Source of the DNA: Cherax quadricarinatus
Lineage: Eukaryota; Arthropoda; Malacostraca; Decapoda; Parastacidae
Direction: 5' to 3'
Assembly: GCF_038502225.1 (NCBI RefSeq)
Contig: NC_091357.1
Location: 2,216,604 to 2,280,603 of the forward strand
DNA length: 64,000 bases
Of the stretch, positions 43,336-54,256 are shown in pieces (the first letter of the stretch is position 1; every line of letters starts with the position of its first letter). A program made the translations under genes and the position numbers. Below the pieces are notes generated by a model. That model saw nothing but the letters and a program-made list of their open reading frames with translations, ran no database searches and had not been told where the DNA came from.

Positions 43336-45619
43336 TCGTTTGTCATTATACTAAATCGTACGACTATAGAAAGCTATTGCAGTCTATATAGCAATGAAAC
43401 CACGAAGAACGCCTAGCTCTGCTGGGTGCGTGTTCCTTGTAGGATCGATGGCTTAGTGGACAAAGTAACATGTAAGTTGTTTTGTCGTTCTTATACTGGA
43501 GATCAGAACACATGCTTCATCTGGTATGTAGGTGAAAGTAGAGTCGAGGGATGGTTGAGATGGCAGTCGTATCACCTCAGTTGAATCACTGACCAGCTGC
43601 TCATCCGGCTCTTACCTCAGCGGCGAGTCTCCTGACGGAGCTGGAGAGCCGGCACGCAATCTTGATGGTAGGCGACTGAGGGTTATTTTTTCTCTCGTCT
43701 CTTCCTCGGTCTTGAGAGCCCATACAGTGATGGAAGAATGGGGGAATGGAAAAAAAAGAGAGGGACGAATTAAGGAGACTTGTACAGAAAGAGGACTGGA
43801 GGTAGGGAGTATATAGAGGAAGGAATACAGGAAACGTGATAGAATTGAAGGAGAGTGAAGAGGAATTGGAGTATCTTCCTCCCATTCCTCTTCACCCCCC
43901 TTCAATTCAATCAAGGAAGGTGAAGATGAATATGAGGAAGATATTCCAAAGATGGAACATGTAGAGGAAGGGAGGCACGGAATAAGAGTGCTGAAGAAAG
44001 AAAAGAACAGAACGATCAGATGGAAGGGAGGAATAAATATAGGAAGCCTGCAGATGAAAAGAGGTAAAAAGGGATGATACAAGTGTGAGAATGGTGGGAA
44101 GGAAGGGATAGAGAATAATGATAGGAGAGAAAAAGACAGAAAGCGTGTAGAATCAAGAAAGGAAACATTAGAAGGAAGGAGAAAGGAAGAAACGTGTACA
44201 GGAAGGAAAACAAGAAGCCTGCAATAGATGGAATGATGCAGCCTGAAATGGAAGGGAGAAAAGGGAATATTACTTACAACAAAGTCGTAAGGGTTGGGAG
44301 AGGACATGTATTTGACACTTCCTGTCAAATAGGATGGTTAGGTAGGAGAAAAACTAGTAGCATCATGCACTATACATGACCCTAGTAAAGTCAATCAGTA
44401 CCTTCTAACTGAACAGTGATAAAACGATTTATATTTAAGAGTCACTTTGAATTTGCTTACTGTGTGCGCTCTAACTGCATGAAGCCAAATGCCGTATAAC
44501 TGTATATCAGCATTTTTTTTATGTCGTGTTTATCATTTACATCTGGTTTTTAAAACCAGCAAGCAAGTCGTGTGATGCTCTCATTAGCACGGGAGATGAT
44601 CTGTAAACATATTACTTGATAATGGTTGAAGGCAACACTTCCCCCGCCTAGGAAAACTGCCATTGGGAATTAGTGAATTTGCATATGTAGTTTGTAGTCA
44701 TTAAAACGAAAGTGTGTAGATAATCCAGAGATACTCAGTATTACGACCCAGGTAATCAATGCCTGTATCCTGGGTGTAAAAAGGGAGCTTGGAGCAAAAT
44801 AAACACAGTAAAAATCTTTGAATTGTGTTATCCTTCACCAAGTATAAACAGATATACACTAAATACACTATGTACAGAATATAGGTATTAGTGCACGCCA
44901 CGGTAGTGAAGTTAGAACAGCAGCCAAGAGACAATAGACAACCGTACTTCAACCAGCAGCAGAATGAAAATGACAAGGGTGAAAACATGAGTGGTAACCA
45001 CATCATCTTCACAATTGCCAGATCCAGATTATGACTTGCTGAGCCTAGCTACTAATATGACGCTGGGGGTCCCGATCTTCAGACCCTTAGTGCCTGGTTC
45101 GCTGGTTGGGGAGATAGCCTGTGTGAGAATGTAGACATACTCCGAATAAAGGTTACATACTTTTTGCATGCCACACTCAGTGTTCAGTGTTTGAGGACAC
45201 TTCCTGCCAACTCTGTCACAGCACAAATCACTCTTTCTCCGGCAACGTTTTAAGCTAATTAATCTTTTGATTCAGTGACCTCGCATCGCGAAACTGTGAG
45301 ATTAAATTCACTCCCTCATTATTGTTCAACGAGCTGTTGAAATATATGTGGATATACACAATATGCAAGGTATATTGTCACAAAATGCATGACAAAAGAT
45401 TTCTGTTGAAGCCAGGTGGCTCATCTCAAGGCGTCCATGATTCTGTAACGTGTGCTCCAGAAACAAGCTTGACAACACAAGAGGACAGATTTGAGTAATA
45501 TCAGGTGCTCCCCTCAAATGGTCACTAATGATGCGGTCACATTATTACATCAACTTCGAACATTGTTGAAAACAAGACAGACCTGCAGAAGAATAATGAA
45601 GCTCACTTGATGCTGTGCT
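43336..45619. other. Unassigned DNA, part purine-rich, with a 25-bp imperfect hairpin
   Basis: About 43690-44220 is strongly purine-rich on the plus strand (GGAAGGA, GAGGAAG phrases), which keeps a 238-codon minus-strand frame open without domain features. 43842-43866 and 43884-43908 form a hairpin (GAATTGAAGG ... CCTTCAATTC). The rest is unassigned. Confidence 0.55.
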
Positions 45620-45699
45620 ATTGATAAGTCTTGCAATTCTCAGAGCAAAAATCTGGTGGAAATTTGGTTCCCCAGAGCCTCTACAGACACAGAGGGATC

Positions 45700-46745
45700 A
45701 TAATGCTATAACTGGAAATAATTTGTCTTCGTCCCCCACAGTGGGAACAGATTCTTCACCGAACAACGAAGTAACCCTGGATCCGGCAGCTCCAGTCCAA
45801 CACCTGTCAGTACACCTGTAAACCACAGGTCGGGTTCTTCTCCACCTGTGACTGCCGTATCTAACAATCAGCTGACCAGCACCGCACCTCAACAAGTGTC
45901 GGGCCAAAGCTCGAGCATCAAGTACGTATATGGTATGCCTGGACCTGGGCTTTGAAGAGGGCGTGAAAGAGAACATAGAAGGGGACGCCGAAGAAAAAAG
46001 TAACCACGCTCAGACATCTCTTCCACAACACAGCTCCACGTTCGTCCTCGCCAAGTACATAATCATCAGACTCAGCTGCGACCTAATCAACAGTCATCAG
46101 TTTCTGAATCAACAGCAAAACAGGAGTTATACCGAACAGGGCTCCTCGCTCCCAGTCACCTAAACAAAGCTCCATCTGTCACACCGTAGGTAATACAAAG
46201 GTCCAGCTGTCACACCGTAGGTAATACAGAGGTCCAGCTGTCACACCGTAGGTAATGCAAAGCTGAGAAGTGCGTTCAAAACATAAGGTGTACTTGCTCT
46301 AGGAGAGAACAAGATCTTTGTCGAGCCTAGAATGAACTCGGCTGAGAGGATCACCCGTTCTTTAAAGACTGAATTTCTAAACAAACCAACAGCATCTCAG
46401 GTTTAGTGACTACGTATGCTTGTCAGTGACCTAGTTACTCCTGTCTCAGCTAAGGAGGTTTTGTGCCTTTTGCAAACCCCACTGTCCTACCTGCTTCTAG
46501 GGTACTATCAGCATATTTATTCAGTCTGAACGTAACATGAGGAGTCAGTCTATCACAATGCTGTCTGTCAGCATCGGGGGCTTCATTACCAATGTTGATA
46601 AGCTCACGCACAGATTCGTGAGCATTTATTAGCCAGACATGATCGCCATTACTGAGACGTTTTTGGACGACAGAAATCCAGAGCTTTTCTAAAACATTTG
46701 GCTGAACCTCGTGGATTCGGCGAGACAGGATTGATCACGAAGATG
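45700..46745 (+). pseudogene. Decayed LINE relic with endonuclease motifs
   Basis: 46560-46700 translates with frame breaks as MLSVSIGGFITNVDKLTHRF, a stop, then PDMIAITETFLDDRNPE. This is the N-terminal part of a LINE AP-like endonuclease, including the catalytic Glu of TET. It is followed by stops and a lost frame. Upstream, 45700-46160 is Ser/Gln/Pro-rich in translation and may be ORF1, but that is weak. It is not obviously the same family as A, B, C or E. Clearly inactive. Confidence 0.6.
46170..46262. repeat. 31-bp tandem repeat, 3 copies
   Basis: Units at 46170, 46201 and 46232, each containing CTGTCACACCGTAGGTAAT. Confidence 0.93.
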
Positions 46746-47005
46746 GTATTAACGTATACAGCAGTTAAAGTATACACGTCTACTTAATTGTTTGGTCTAA
46801 TTACCTGAAAATGGAGTTCTTAGGCTATGCACATATCCTGTATCTCTATAATAGTTTGAGAATGCACTATGCAGTTCTAAATGAAGGAAGTCAAAATACT
46901 ACGGCATGAAAAATACACAAACCCGCACATGGGAAGGGCAAAATAATCACGTTTAGGTCCTACTTGGATAGTTGAAAATTGTATATAATAGCGACACGTT
47001 TATGA
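46746..47005. other. Unassigned DNA with a PLE-end fragment
   Basis: 46916-46975 contains ACACAAACCCGCACATGGG and CACGTTTAGGTCCTACTTGG, a minus-strand PLE end of the GGTCC stem class with GAAAC changed to TAAAC. Confidence 0.6.
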
Positions 47006-47104
47006 AGACGTGTGCAACAGTTGGGTATCTATTGTCGAAACGTTTCGCCTAGGGAACAGGCGAAACGTTTCGACAATAAAGATACCCAACTGTTGCACGT
47101 GTCT
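47006..47104. mobile_element. Near-perfect palindrome of two Penelope-like ends
   Basis: Arms of about 45 bp share CAACAGTTGGGTATCT, ATTGTCGAAACGTTTCGCC and their complement, separated by only about 7 bp (TAGGGAA). The helix II loop and CTGANGA strands are lost from both arms, which leaves GGCGAAACGTTTCGACAATA facing its mirror. Confidence 0.75.
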
Positions 47105-47312
47105 TACTGACTTGGACCATTGACAAATCACACCGAAGTGAGAAGGAAACAAGGCCAGAATAAAGAGTGCATACGAGAGAGGATAGAGGAACAATCGTAG
47201 TTCCGCAGTGGTTGAGGTAGAACTAAGAATGTAGCAAAAGCAGTAGTAGTAAAAGTGAAAAACTAAGGAAAAAATGGCAGTGTAGCAATAATTGATAGTA
47301 GTGACAGAGCAA
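47105..47312. other. Unassigned DNA
   Basis: Begins with TTGGACCATTGACAAATCAC (47111-47130), another scrap of the PLE end. The rest is not recognised. Confidence 0.5.
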
Positions 47313-47528
47313 GAGAACAATGGAGCACTGTAGTAGAGCTACTGGTCCACGGGTACAGAACAATGGAACAGTGTGGTAGAGCTACTGGTCCATGGGTACA
47401 GAACAGTGGAGCACTGTGGTAGAGCTACTGGTCCACGGCTACAGAATAATGGAGCACTGTGGTAGAGCTACTGGTCCACGGCTACAGGATAATGGAGCAC
47501 TGTGGTAGAGCTACTGGTCCACGGGTAC
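47313..47528. repeat. 43-bp minisatellite, 5 copies
   Basis: Unit built on GTGGTAGAGCTACTGGTCCA followed by CGGSTACAGAATAATGGAGC; copies differ by a few bases. Confidence 0.93.
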
Positions 47529-47749
47529 ACAAATGGTTTGCGAGACATAACTCCCTTAGGACAAAACCTACAAAGTCAGAAGATAAAGACAATGAAAATA
47601 CGGAAAATGTCAGGTTAGGTCAAGTCACGAGTGTTCCGAAGTCTAGAACTTTAGACAAAACCAGGACTTAAATGTTTGGAATGTTATATGTAGAAATTCT
47701 GTAGTAACAAGACGGCGTTTGTGAGAACTAGAAGGGCAGGTAGTGTTGT

Positions 47750-48660
47750 CAGAGGACCAGTTACCAGAATGATTGTGAGCTTACACGACAGGAAAAAAAA
47801 GAATTGCAGGGGAGAGTAAGGCGAGCACTTTTCTCCTCTTTAAATCTCAGAGAGCAGCCAGTTTCTCCAAGGTATTGGAGAGGACAAGAGGAGCAGGACA
47901 TATTGTTTGTTTGGACTTTAGTAAGGCTATTGATAGAGTACCACATCAGAGACTGTTTAAGAAAGTGGCAGAAGTATGAACTAAATTGCTACGATAAGTA
48001 AGTTTAGTATCTGAAGAACGGAGGGTGTTTCTAAGATTAAAGAGACTGGAGATATAGGAAGGGAGAGTTTGGGAAAGGGAATTTGAGAGAAAAAGTCTGT
48101 TTAACAAGAGAGTAGGCTGAGTTTGTGAAATCGGGAAGATATCCAAGAGGAGAGCACGGGCTCTGTAAAGTAGATATTTCCGAATCGAAAAATTAAGGAG
48201 CACAGAGAAAGAGAGAAGCAAAAACACCTTCCTTGAAAAAGGAAGCATGATAAGAGAAGCAGTGAATGTACATGAAAAAAAATAATCCTGTTACCGAGCG
48301 ATGGCCATTCGTATCAAGAAAGCTTAGAAATTAATAGGAGTAAGATTAAGGGGATCGAGAAAAGGTTGGAAAAGTCTAGTCATGTTGCCAGAGTCGTGTG
48401 AAGCCAGAGAAAAGATCGTACCGCAGTAGTAGAAAGCAAAAGATTTTCGAAAAATAAATGTTAGCAAGAACTGGGGATAGGAGAGAGCCCATAACACTAA
48501 AGGTTTGGGAATGAAATTTACCTTGAAAAGAAAGAGTTAGTCGACACAAGATCCAGGAATCCTCAGTAGGTATTGGGAGATGACGTATCCCTTCACTGGG
48601 CTTAATCACTCTGAGAAAACTCTCAGGAGGCATCAGTGAAGAGAAACTCAACGTAAAGAC
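47750..48660 (-). pseudogene. Decayed Penelope-like element ORF (RT, then GIY-YIG endonuclease)
   Basis: On the minus strand, 48651-48376 includes FHSQTFSVMGSLLSPVLANI, the F-x-MGSPLSPVLAN-type motif diagnostic of Penelope reverse transcriptases. Downstream, 47946-47761 reads MSCSSCPLQYLGETGCSL, like the CxxCxxxYxGETGRSL block at the start of PLE GIY-YIG endonucleases. The order RT then GIY-YIG is as in PLEs. The sequence between carries stops and shifted frames. I recognise no intact catalytic RT triad. It is the only coding PLE trace in the window, although PLE ends are frequent. Confidence 0.68.
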
Positions 48661-49090
48661 GTAACATTTTATAGGCTGAAGACGTTCAATGAAGTTTTAC
48701 GAGTGACGGGGGTTCAGCAGGAGAAAAAGAACCAGGAGACAAGATAAGAAAAAGAACCTCTAAACGAAATGGAAATGGAGGACGATCATAGAAATAAGGT
48801 AGATATGGACAGTTAATACGGATGCGTTGAACAAGATCCAAGTCAGGACTTAAGAAAGTCTGAAGTTTATGCTCATATGTTCTCTTGATGAGATAGTGTT
48901 GGAAACGAGAGTAGTATAAATGCCTGAATCAGAGAGGGTTCAACTTTGCCAAGGTAATTCTCGGGACCACTTACTACTACTGCTACTACCGTTACTGTTA
49001 TTATTTCTTCATTACTACTACGCTCCCATTATTCAGTTTATCACTAGTACTGCCAATGGTAATTTCTTATTTCTACTTCTACTGCACTGC
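48661..49090. other. Unassigned DNA
   Basis: May include upstream parts of the PLE relic, but nothing can be supported. Confidence 0.45.
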
Positions 49091-49097
49091 CACCACC

Positions 49098-49150
<53 letters not shown>
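49091..49150. repeat. (CAC)n-(TAC)n trinucleotide repeat
   Basis: Six CAC units followed by about 13 TAC/ACT units. Confidence 0.97.
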
Positions 49151-50303
49151 CTCTTCCACTACGAGTACTTCCAATTACAGTAATACTAGAGAGAAGGGTG
49201 GGTAGAGGTCTACAGACGAAGGAAGTTAGAGCGAGCCAGCCAGCAGAGGAGAGGAGTTAGAGCATACAGAATAATGCACAAGAAACACACATTAACTGGT
49301 GCGAGACAGTCGGCGACCATTGTTATCACAGCAACAACAATGGTACTCTCAGCTGCTCTACTGCCTCCAAACTTGACTTCTCACTCTTGTTCTCTTGTCA
49401 GAGCATCTTACACTGATGTGAACAATGTTTTATAACCCATATTCGACTTTATACACTGGATCACACCTCATACACCACCTGATATGTGTGTGTCGTAATT
49501 TAAAAATATAAATTGAAGGAGAAGTACTGGCAGTAGCAGGAATAGTGTTGAAAGTGAACGTAATAATGGTGGTGGTATTATTGCAGAAGCAAGAATGTAG
49601 AACAAGAAGTAAGAGTGGAAAACTATGGAGAAAATAATATCAGCATTCTTCAGGTGGTAGATCCGGGCAGTGATGGATATGTAGTACACTTTGTGGCCGC
49701 TGACACATTGTTGACCAGTCAGTCCTTAAGGGGTACGTAAGGGAGGTGTGATCAAAATAATTTTTTTTTGTTTTGTTTTTGGTCCAATTTCAATTCAATA
49801 TTTACAGTGCTTTAAGCAGCATTTGAAGCCTACAGACTGTAGTAACTTTTTGCCTTAAAAGATAGAAGAAAAATAGTGCCCTATTCTATAGGACAGAAAT
49901 CTCTCCCTTATCTACAAAATTGGTAAGACGTACAGTGATCTAGTTGACATCAGATGAAAGATAATGGCTAGATAATCTTTGTACCAACATCGTTTGAACG
50001 CAAATGTCAATAGATTGCATAAAAAAATGTTGAAATTTGTATTTTTTAAGGACTTTTTTGGGAGGAAAAAAAATCAGTAAAAACAGAGCTGTAAAAAATA
50101 TCGCAAATCCCTTGTGCATAGTAGCAGAATCATTACTCATAAACATGTGCAAAAATCATGACACTGCTATTAATACTTTTCGAGGAAAAAGGAAAATAAT
50201 GTCAATAACTTATTCCTGAGTAATACATATATATATATATTGTTTTCTGTAAAACTCTATGGTCATGGCACGCCACATTTCAGTATGTCGCACACCTCAA
50301 CAC
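49151..50303. other. Unassigned AT-rich DNA
   Basis: The part from 49729 may belong to a larger element with inverted ends (see findings). No coding sequence seen. Confidence 0.5.
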
Positions 50304-50714
50304 ATACCTGGAGTTTACCTGGAGAGAGTTCCGGGGGTCAACGCCCCCGCGGCCCGGTCTGTGACCAGGCCTCCTGGTGGATCAGAGCCTGATCAACCAG
50401 GCTGTTGCTGCTGGCTGCACGCAAACCAACGTACGAGCCACAGCCCGGCTGATCAGGAACTGACTTTAGGTGCTTGTCCAGTGCCAGCTTGAAGACTGCC
50501 AGGGGTCTGTTGGTAATCCCCCTTATGTTTGCTGGGAGGCAGTTGAACAGTCTCGGGCCCCTGACACTTATTGTATGGTCTCTTAACGTGCTAGTGACAC
50601 CCCTGCTTTTCATTGGGGGGATGGTGCATCGTCTGCCAAGTCTTTTGCTTTCGTAGTGAGTGATTTTCGTGTGCAAGTTCGGTACTAGTCCCTCTAGGAT
50701 TTTCCAGGTTGACA
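50304..50714 (-). mobile_element. LINE family B 3' fragment (B2)
   Basis: The 3' terminus (ACCTGGAGAGAGTTCCGGG, GTCAACGCCCCCGCGGCCC) is followed by about 110 codons of the RT C-terminus at 50338-50676 (RLGRRCTIPPMKSRGVTSTL, SVRGPRLFNCLPANIRGITN), collinear with B1. The frame is open but the protein is only the C-terminal tail, so it is a truncated pseudogene. Confidence 0.9.
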
Positions 50715-50771
50715 GTCCACAGGCGACTGAGCTGTTATCACTCCCTGCACTTGAATGGAGTCCTCAGAGAA

Positions 50772-50855
50772 ACCATACCACGGGAGGGATTGAACCCGCG
50801 GATTCAATCCCGCCCGTGGTATGGTTTGTTTGCAATCGTGTCATTACGATTTAGT
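50772..50855 (+). mobile_element. Head-inverted tRNA-SINE-2 copy with 14-bp target duplication
   Basis: GAGTCCTCAGAGAA flanks it at 50758-50771 and 50856-50869. The interior starts with an inverted B-box region (CATACCACGGGAGGGATTGA), turns over at CCCGCGG, then runs forward as ATTCAATCCCGCCC, GTGGTATGGTTTG and the SINE-2 body (TTGCAATCGTGTCATTACG). The first about 57 bp form a nearly perfect hairpin. Because the target duplication encloses the whole structure, the inversion was present at, or created during, insertion. Confidence 0.9.
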
Positions 50856-50869
50856 GAGTCCTCAGAGAA

Positions 50870-51187
50870 GTTGCAACGTAGTGTATTTAGAATGAAGCAA
50901 TCATAAAAATCGTAATTTTTGGAGTAAAAAAGAAAAACACGGATTGCCATCATGTCTTTTTGATGATAAGCACAAATAAATTACATTTTTGGAAAAACAT
51001 ACTTAGAAATATAATAGAAACAAGCCGATTACATCAACATGTTTCCAGAATAATGCACTATTTTTTTTGTAAGAAAACATTTTTTCCATAATTTTTCAAT
51101 TTTCTTTTTTTATCACTCCTAAAAAAATTTGCACTTCCCTAAGTACCCCCGTTTTCTAATAACATGTTCACTTTTCTACTAGTATAG
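50870..51187. other. Unassigned AT-rich DNA
   Basis: Possible right part of the inverted-end element noted in findings. Otherwise unassigned. Confidence 0.5.
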
Positions 51188-51407
51188 TCTACCTTGTCCA
51201 CAATTACTAACGCAATTGCTTTGTCTGTTTCGTAAGATGAAGTCTAGGATCTTTAATTCATGGTATAACTTAACAAATCTTTGTGGATAATTGTTTCAAC
51301 ACAATTGTTCTCAAAGATTTGTTAAGTTATACCATGAATTAAGGAAAGATCCTGGACTTCACCTTACGAAACAAAGCAAATGCGTTAGTAATTATGGACA
51401 AGGTAGA
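51188..51407. repeat. Inverted repeat with 96-bp arms
   Basis: Arms 51188-51283 and 51312-51407 match at roughly 90 percent (TCTACCTTGTCCACAATTAC at the outer left; GTAATTATGGACAAGGTAGA at the outer right), separated by 28 bp. No coding content is recognised. Confidence 0.88.
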
Positions 51408-52029
51408 TTATCCTGGATAAATGAACACATTATTAGAAGATGGGAGAACTTAGGTGCCTCTTATTTAGAAAGAGAATTCCTCTGACCGTGTTGCGGGTGA
51501 GGGAGAGACCTCGAAACTGGTTACAGGTAAATGCAAGTAACCCGGGTATGTATGTGTTATATTGGTACACACAAGCATTAAGGGTTTAATAAAGCTAGGA
51601 CGAATGCAAAAAAAATTAAATTTTAGAGAAAATGGAAAGTTTACGTATAGCTACAGGGATTAAAAAGCAGAGAAAGCAAGTAACATTTTTATGAAACAGA
51701 TGAAGGTAAGATAATTAGCATAGGTAAAGCTATATGTAATAAAAAGCGTACATAAAACTAGAGATATTAGCTAGTACAGGGGTAGGGGTATAAGCTAGGA
51801 TATTAGAACGTATAGATGAAGCTATTGGCATAAATATGGCTAAGAGTATTAACAAAGATTATACAGTACAAATGTAAACACACAACACCGCTGCCAGGTG
51901 TAGATCTTGCACAAAGTTTACCGCGGTGCCACCAGTTCACATCGTCAATATATATTTTTTAATTAAATTTTAAGGTGAGAGTTTTTATAAAAATCCAATG
52001 CCGTGATGGTAGTGAAGATGGCTACCTCA
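51408..52029. other. Unassigned DNA
   Basis: No feature recognised. Confidence 0.5.
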
Positions 52030-52805
52030 AAGAGAAGCTGGACCAGTGGAAGTTTGGAACACTGGTGGTGGTAATATTACTACCTCACAGAGACGCTGGT
52101 TCAGTAGAAGTCTGGAACACTGATGGTGGTAATATTACTACCTCACAGAGACGCTGGACCAGTGGAAATTTGGAACACTGGTTGTGGTAATATTACTACC
52201 TCACAGAGACGCTGGACCAGTGGAAGTTTGGAACACTGGTGGTGGTAATACTACTACCTCACAGAGACGCTGGACCAGTGGAAGTCTGGAACACTGGTGG
52301 TGGTAATACTACTACCTCAGAGACGCTGGACCAGTGGAAGTTTGGAACACTGGTGGTGGTAATACTACTACCTCACAGAGACGCTGGACCAGTGGAAGTT
52401 TGGAACACTGGTGGTGGTAATACTACTACCTCACAGAGACGCTGGACCAGTGGAAGTCTGGAACACTGGTGGTGGTAATACTACTACCTCACAGAGACGC
52501 TGGACCAGTGGAAGTCTGGAACACTGCTGGTGGTAATATTACTACCTCACAGAGACGCTGGACCAGTGGAAGTCTGGAACACTGGTGGTGGTAATACTAC
52601 TACCTCACAGAGACGCTGGACCAGTGGAAGTCTGGAACACTGGTGGTGGTAATATTACTACCTCAGAGACGCTGGACCAGTGGAAGTCTGGAACACTGGT
52701 GGTGGTAATATTACTACCTCAGAGACGCTGGACCAGTGGAAGTCTGGAACACTGGTGGTGGTAATATCACTACCTCACAGAGACGCTGGACCAGTGGAAG
52801 TCATG
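52030..52805. repeat. 58-bp minisatellite, about 13 copies
   Basis: Unit contains CACAGAGACGCTGGACCAGT, GGAAGTCTGGAACACTGG and TGGTGGTAATACTACTACCT. Three units lack CA at the start. Confidence 0.96.
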
Positions 52806-53094
52806 TACAGTGGCTGTGGTAAAATTATTACCTCATAGAGAAACGGGAAAATACAGCTAATATTTTAACGATATTTTCCACCCGCGGAAAGTAAATTATC
52901 ATGACTATTATTTAGATCTTTGCATAAACTTCGTCTACGTTTATTATATCCATCCGTAATTTTCATATATATGTTGAATATTCTTTCTCGTCTCAATCTT
53001 ATTACCTCTCATTTAGTGTGAGAATTATGTTTGTGTGTAAAGGTCGTCTTGTGTTGAAGGTAGTTTTTTGTTGGAGGAAGAAAGGTTCTTTGTT
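52806..53094. other. Unassigned DNA
   Basis: No feature seen. Confidence 0.5.
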
Positions 53095-53375
53095 GGAGGA
53101 GGAAAGGTCGTTCGTTGCTGGAGGGAGGGTCGCTCTTTGCTGGAGGGAGGGTCGTTCGTTGCTGGACGGAGAGTCGTTCGTTGCTGGAGGGAGGGTCGCT
53201 CTTTGCTGGAGGGAGGGTCGTTCGTTGCTGGACGGAGAGTCGTTCGTTGCTGGAGGGAGGGTCGTTCGTTGCTGGAGGGAGGGTCGTTCGTTGCTGGAGG
53301 GAGGGTCGTTCGTTGCTGGAGGGAGGGTCGTTCGTTGCTGGAGGGAGGGTCGTTCGTTGCTGGAGGAAGGTCATT
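53095..53375. repeat. 22-bp minisatellite, about 12 copies
   Basis: Unit GTTGCTGGAGGGAGGGTCGT followed by TC, with GGACGGAGAG and GCTCTTTG variants that recur in the same order, so blocks of units were duplicated together. Since 22 is not a multiple of three, the open frames cycle through all three readings. Confidence 0.95.
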
Positions 53376-53652
53376 TTTTGTTTGGGATGACCCAGTTTGT
53401 GGCCATCATCATAGCGGGTGTTAGTGTTATAGCTGTGAAAGGCTTCCAGCCAGTAATAGCTCTGTTTCAGCTGGGGCCATGCACTCCCGCTACACTACCA
53501 AGGTGATCTAGAAGACCCTGACACATCTAGAAGCGCTGCTCTAAAAGGAATGTTGGACCAAGCAATGATGCCCTACCATCAGCTAAATACTGTACTATGT
53601 GGTATTAACAATTGTAATTCGTACCAGCAAATTAGCTTAAAAAACAAGTGAG
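53376..53652. other. Unassigned DNA
   Basis: No feature recognised. Confidence 0.5.
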
Positions 53653-53752
53653 CAAACACTAGGACATGTTTATTAGAAAACGTTTCGGTTCTAGGACCTA
53701 TAAGAAGGTCCCAGAACCTAAACGTTTTCTAATAAACATGTCCTAGTGTTTG
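53653..53752. mobile_element. Palindromic pair of Penelope-like ends
   Basis: CAAACACTAGGACATGTTTA, then TTAGAAAACGTTTCGGTTCT, faces its inverse at AGAACCTAAACGTTTTCTAA, TAAACATGTCCTAGTGTTTG. The centre is AGGACCTATAAGAAGGTCC. Confidence 0.75.
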
Positions 53753-53874
53753 GTCAAGTCTGTTTAAACCAAACAATGTATTGCTGTTTAAAACACAGCA
53801 GTGACTGGTTGCATCGTGTTTGCATCTCTGCTGCTTCTACTGTTGCCTCTGTATTAGACTGAAGAAACCTAAAC
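53753..53874. other. Unassigned DNA, possibly PLE-derived
   Basis: Ends with TAGACTGAAGAAACC, which resembles the CTGAAGAAGCC hammerhead entry but is interrupted by the following SINE target. Confidence 0.45.
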
Positions 53875-53887
53875 TACCTGAGGTAAA

Positions 53888-54049
53888 TTATTATTATAAT
53901 CAAGGGGGAAGCGCTAAACCCGGAAGATTATACAGCGCCTGGGGGGGGGATGTGGAAGGCATTCAGGCTTAATTCGGGGAACTGGAGCACAGATCCAATT
54001 CCCTAAATCAAGAGCCCCTCACCAACATCAAGGAACCTTCCTTGAGGGG
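53888..54049 (-). mobile_element. SINE-1 copy with 13-bp target duplication
   Basis: TACCTGAGGTAAA flanks it at 53875-53887 and 54050-54062. The element (162 bp) runs from TTATTATTATAATCAAGGGG to CCTTGAGGGG and is nearly identical to the copy at 32789-32958. This copy defines the exact ends of the family. Confidence 0.95.
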
Positions 54050-54062
54050 TACCTGAGGTAAA

Positions 54063-54256
54063 GAAGACCTCTGGGAAAAGATTAGACATATAAGTGGGTG
54101 GGAAAGGTTCGTTTTTAGGATATTCATTGTATGTACCAGTAGATAAATAAGACCTTTTCGCAACATATGTTGCAAAAGTCTCTCATTTACCAGTGTGTCG
54201 GTTTTAAAAACCATTTATTTACATGGCCAGTAGACCAGCTGCAGTTTTCCTACTTT
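54063..54256. other. Unassigned DNA
   Basis: No feature seen. Confidence 0.5.

Noticed and set aside
43612..44328. 238-codon minus-strand ORF
   Set aside because: Ser/Phe/Pro/Leu-rich translation of a pyrimidine-rich strand. No domain or start context and no homologue recognised.
47879..47945. Plus-strand phrase resembling an RT motif (DIVCLDFSKAIDRVPH-like) in the PLE relic
   Set aside because: It could suggest a LINE fragment on the plus strand (LDFSKAID-like), but it is short, flanked by stops, and competes with the better-supported minus-strand GIY-YIG reading; left undecided.
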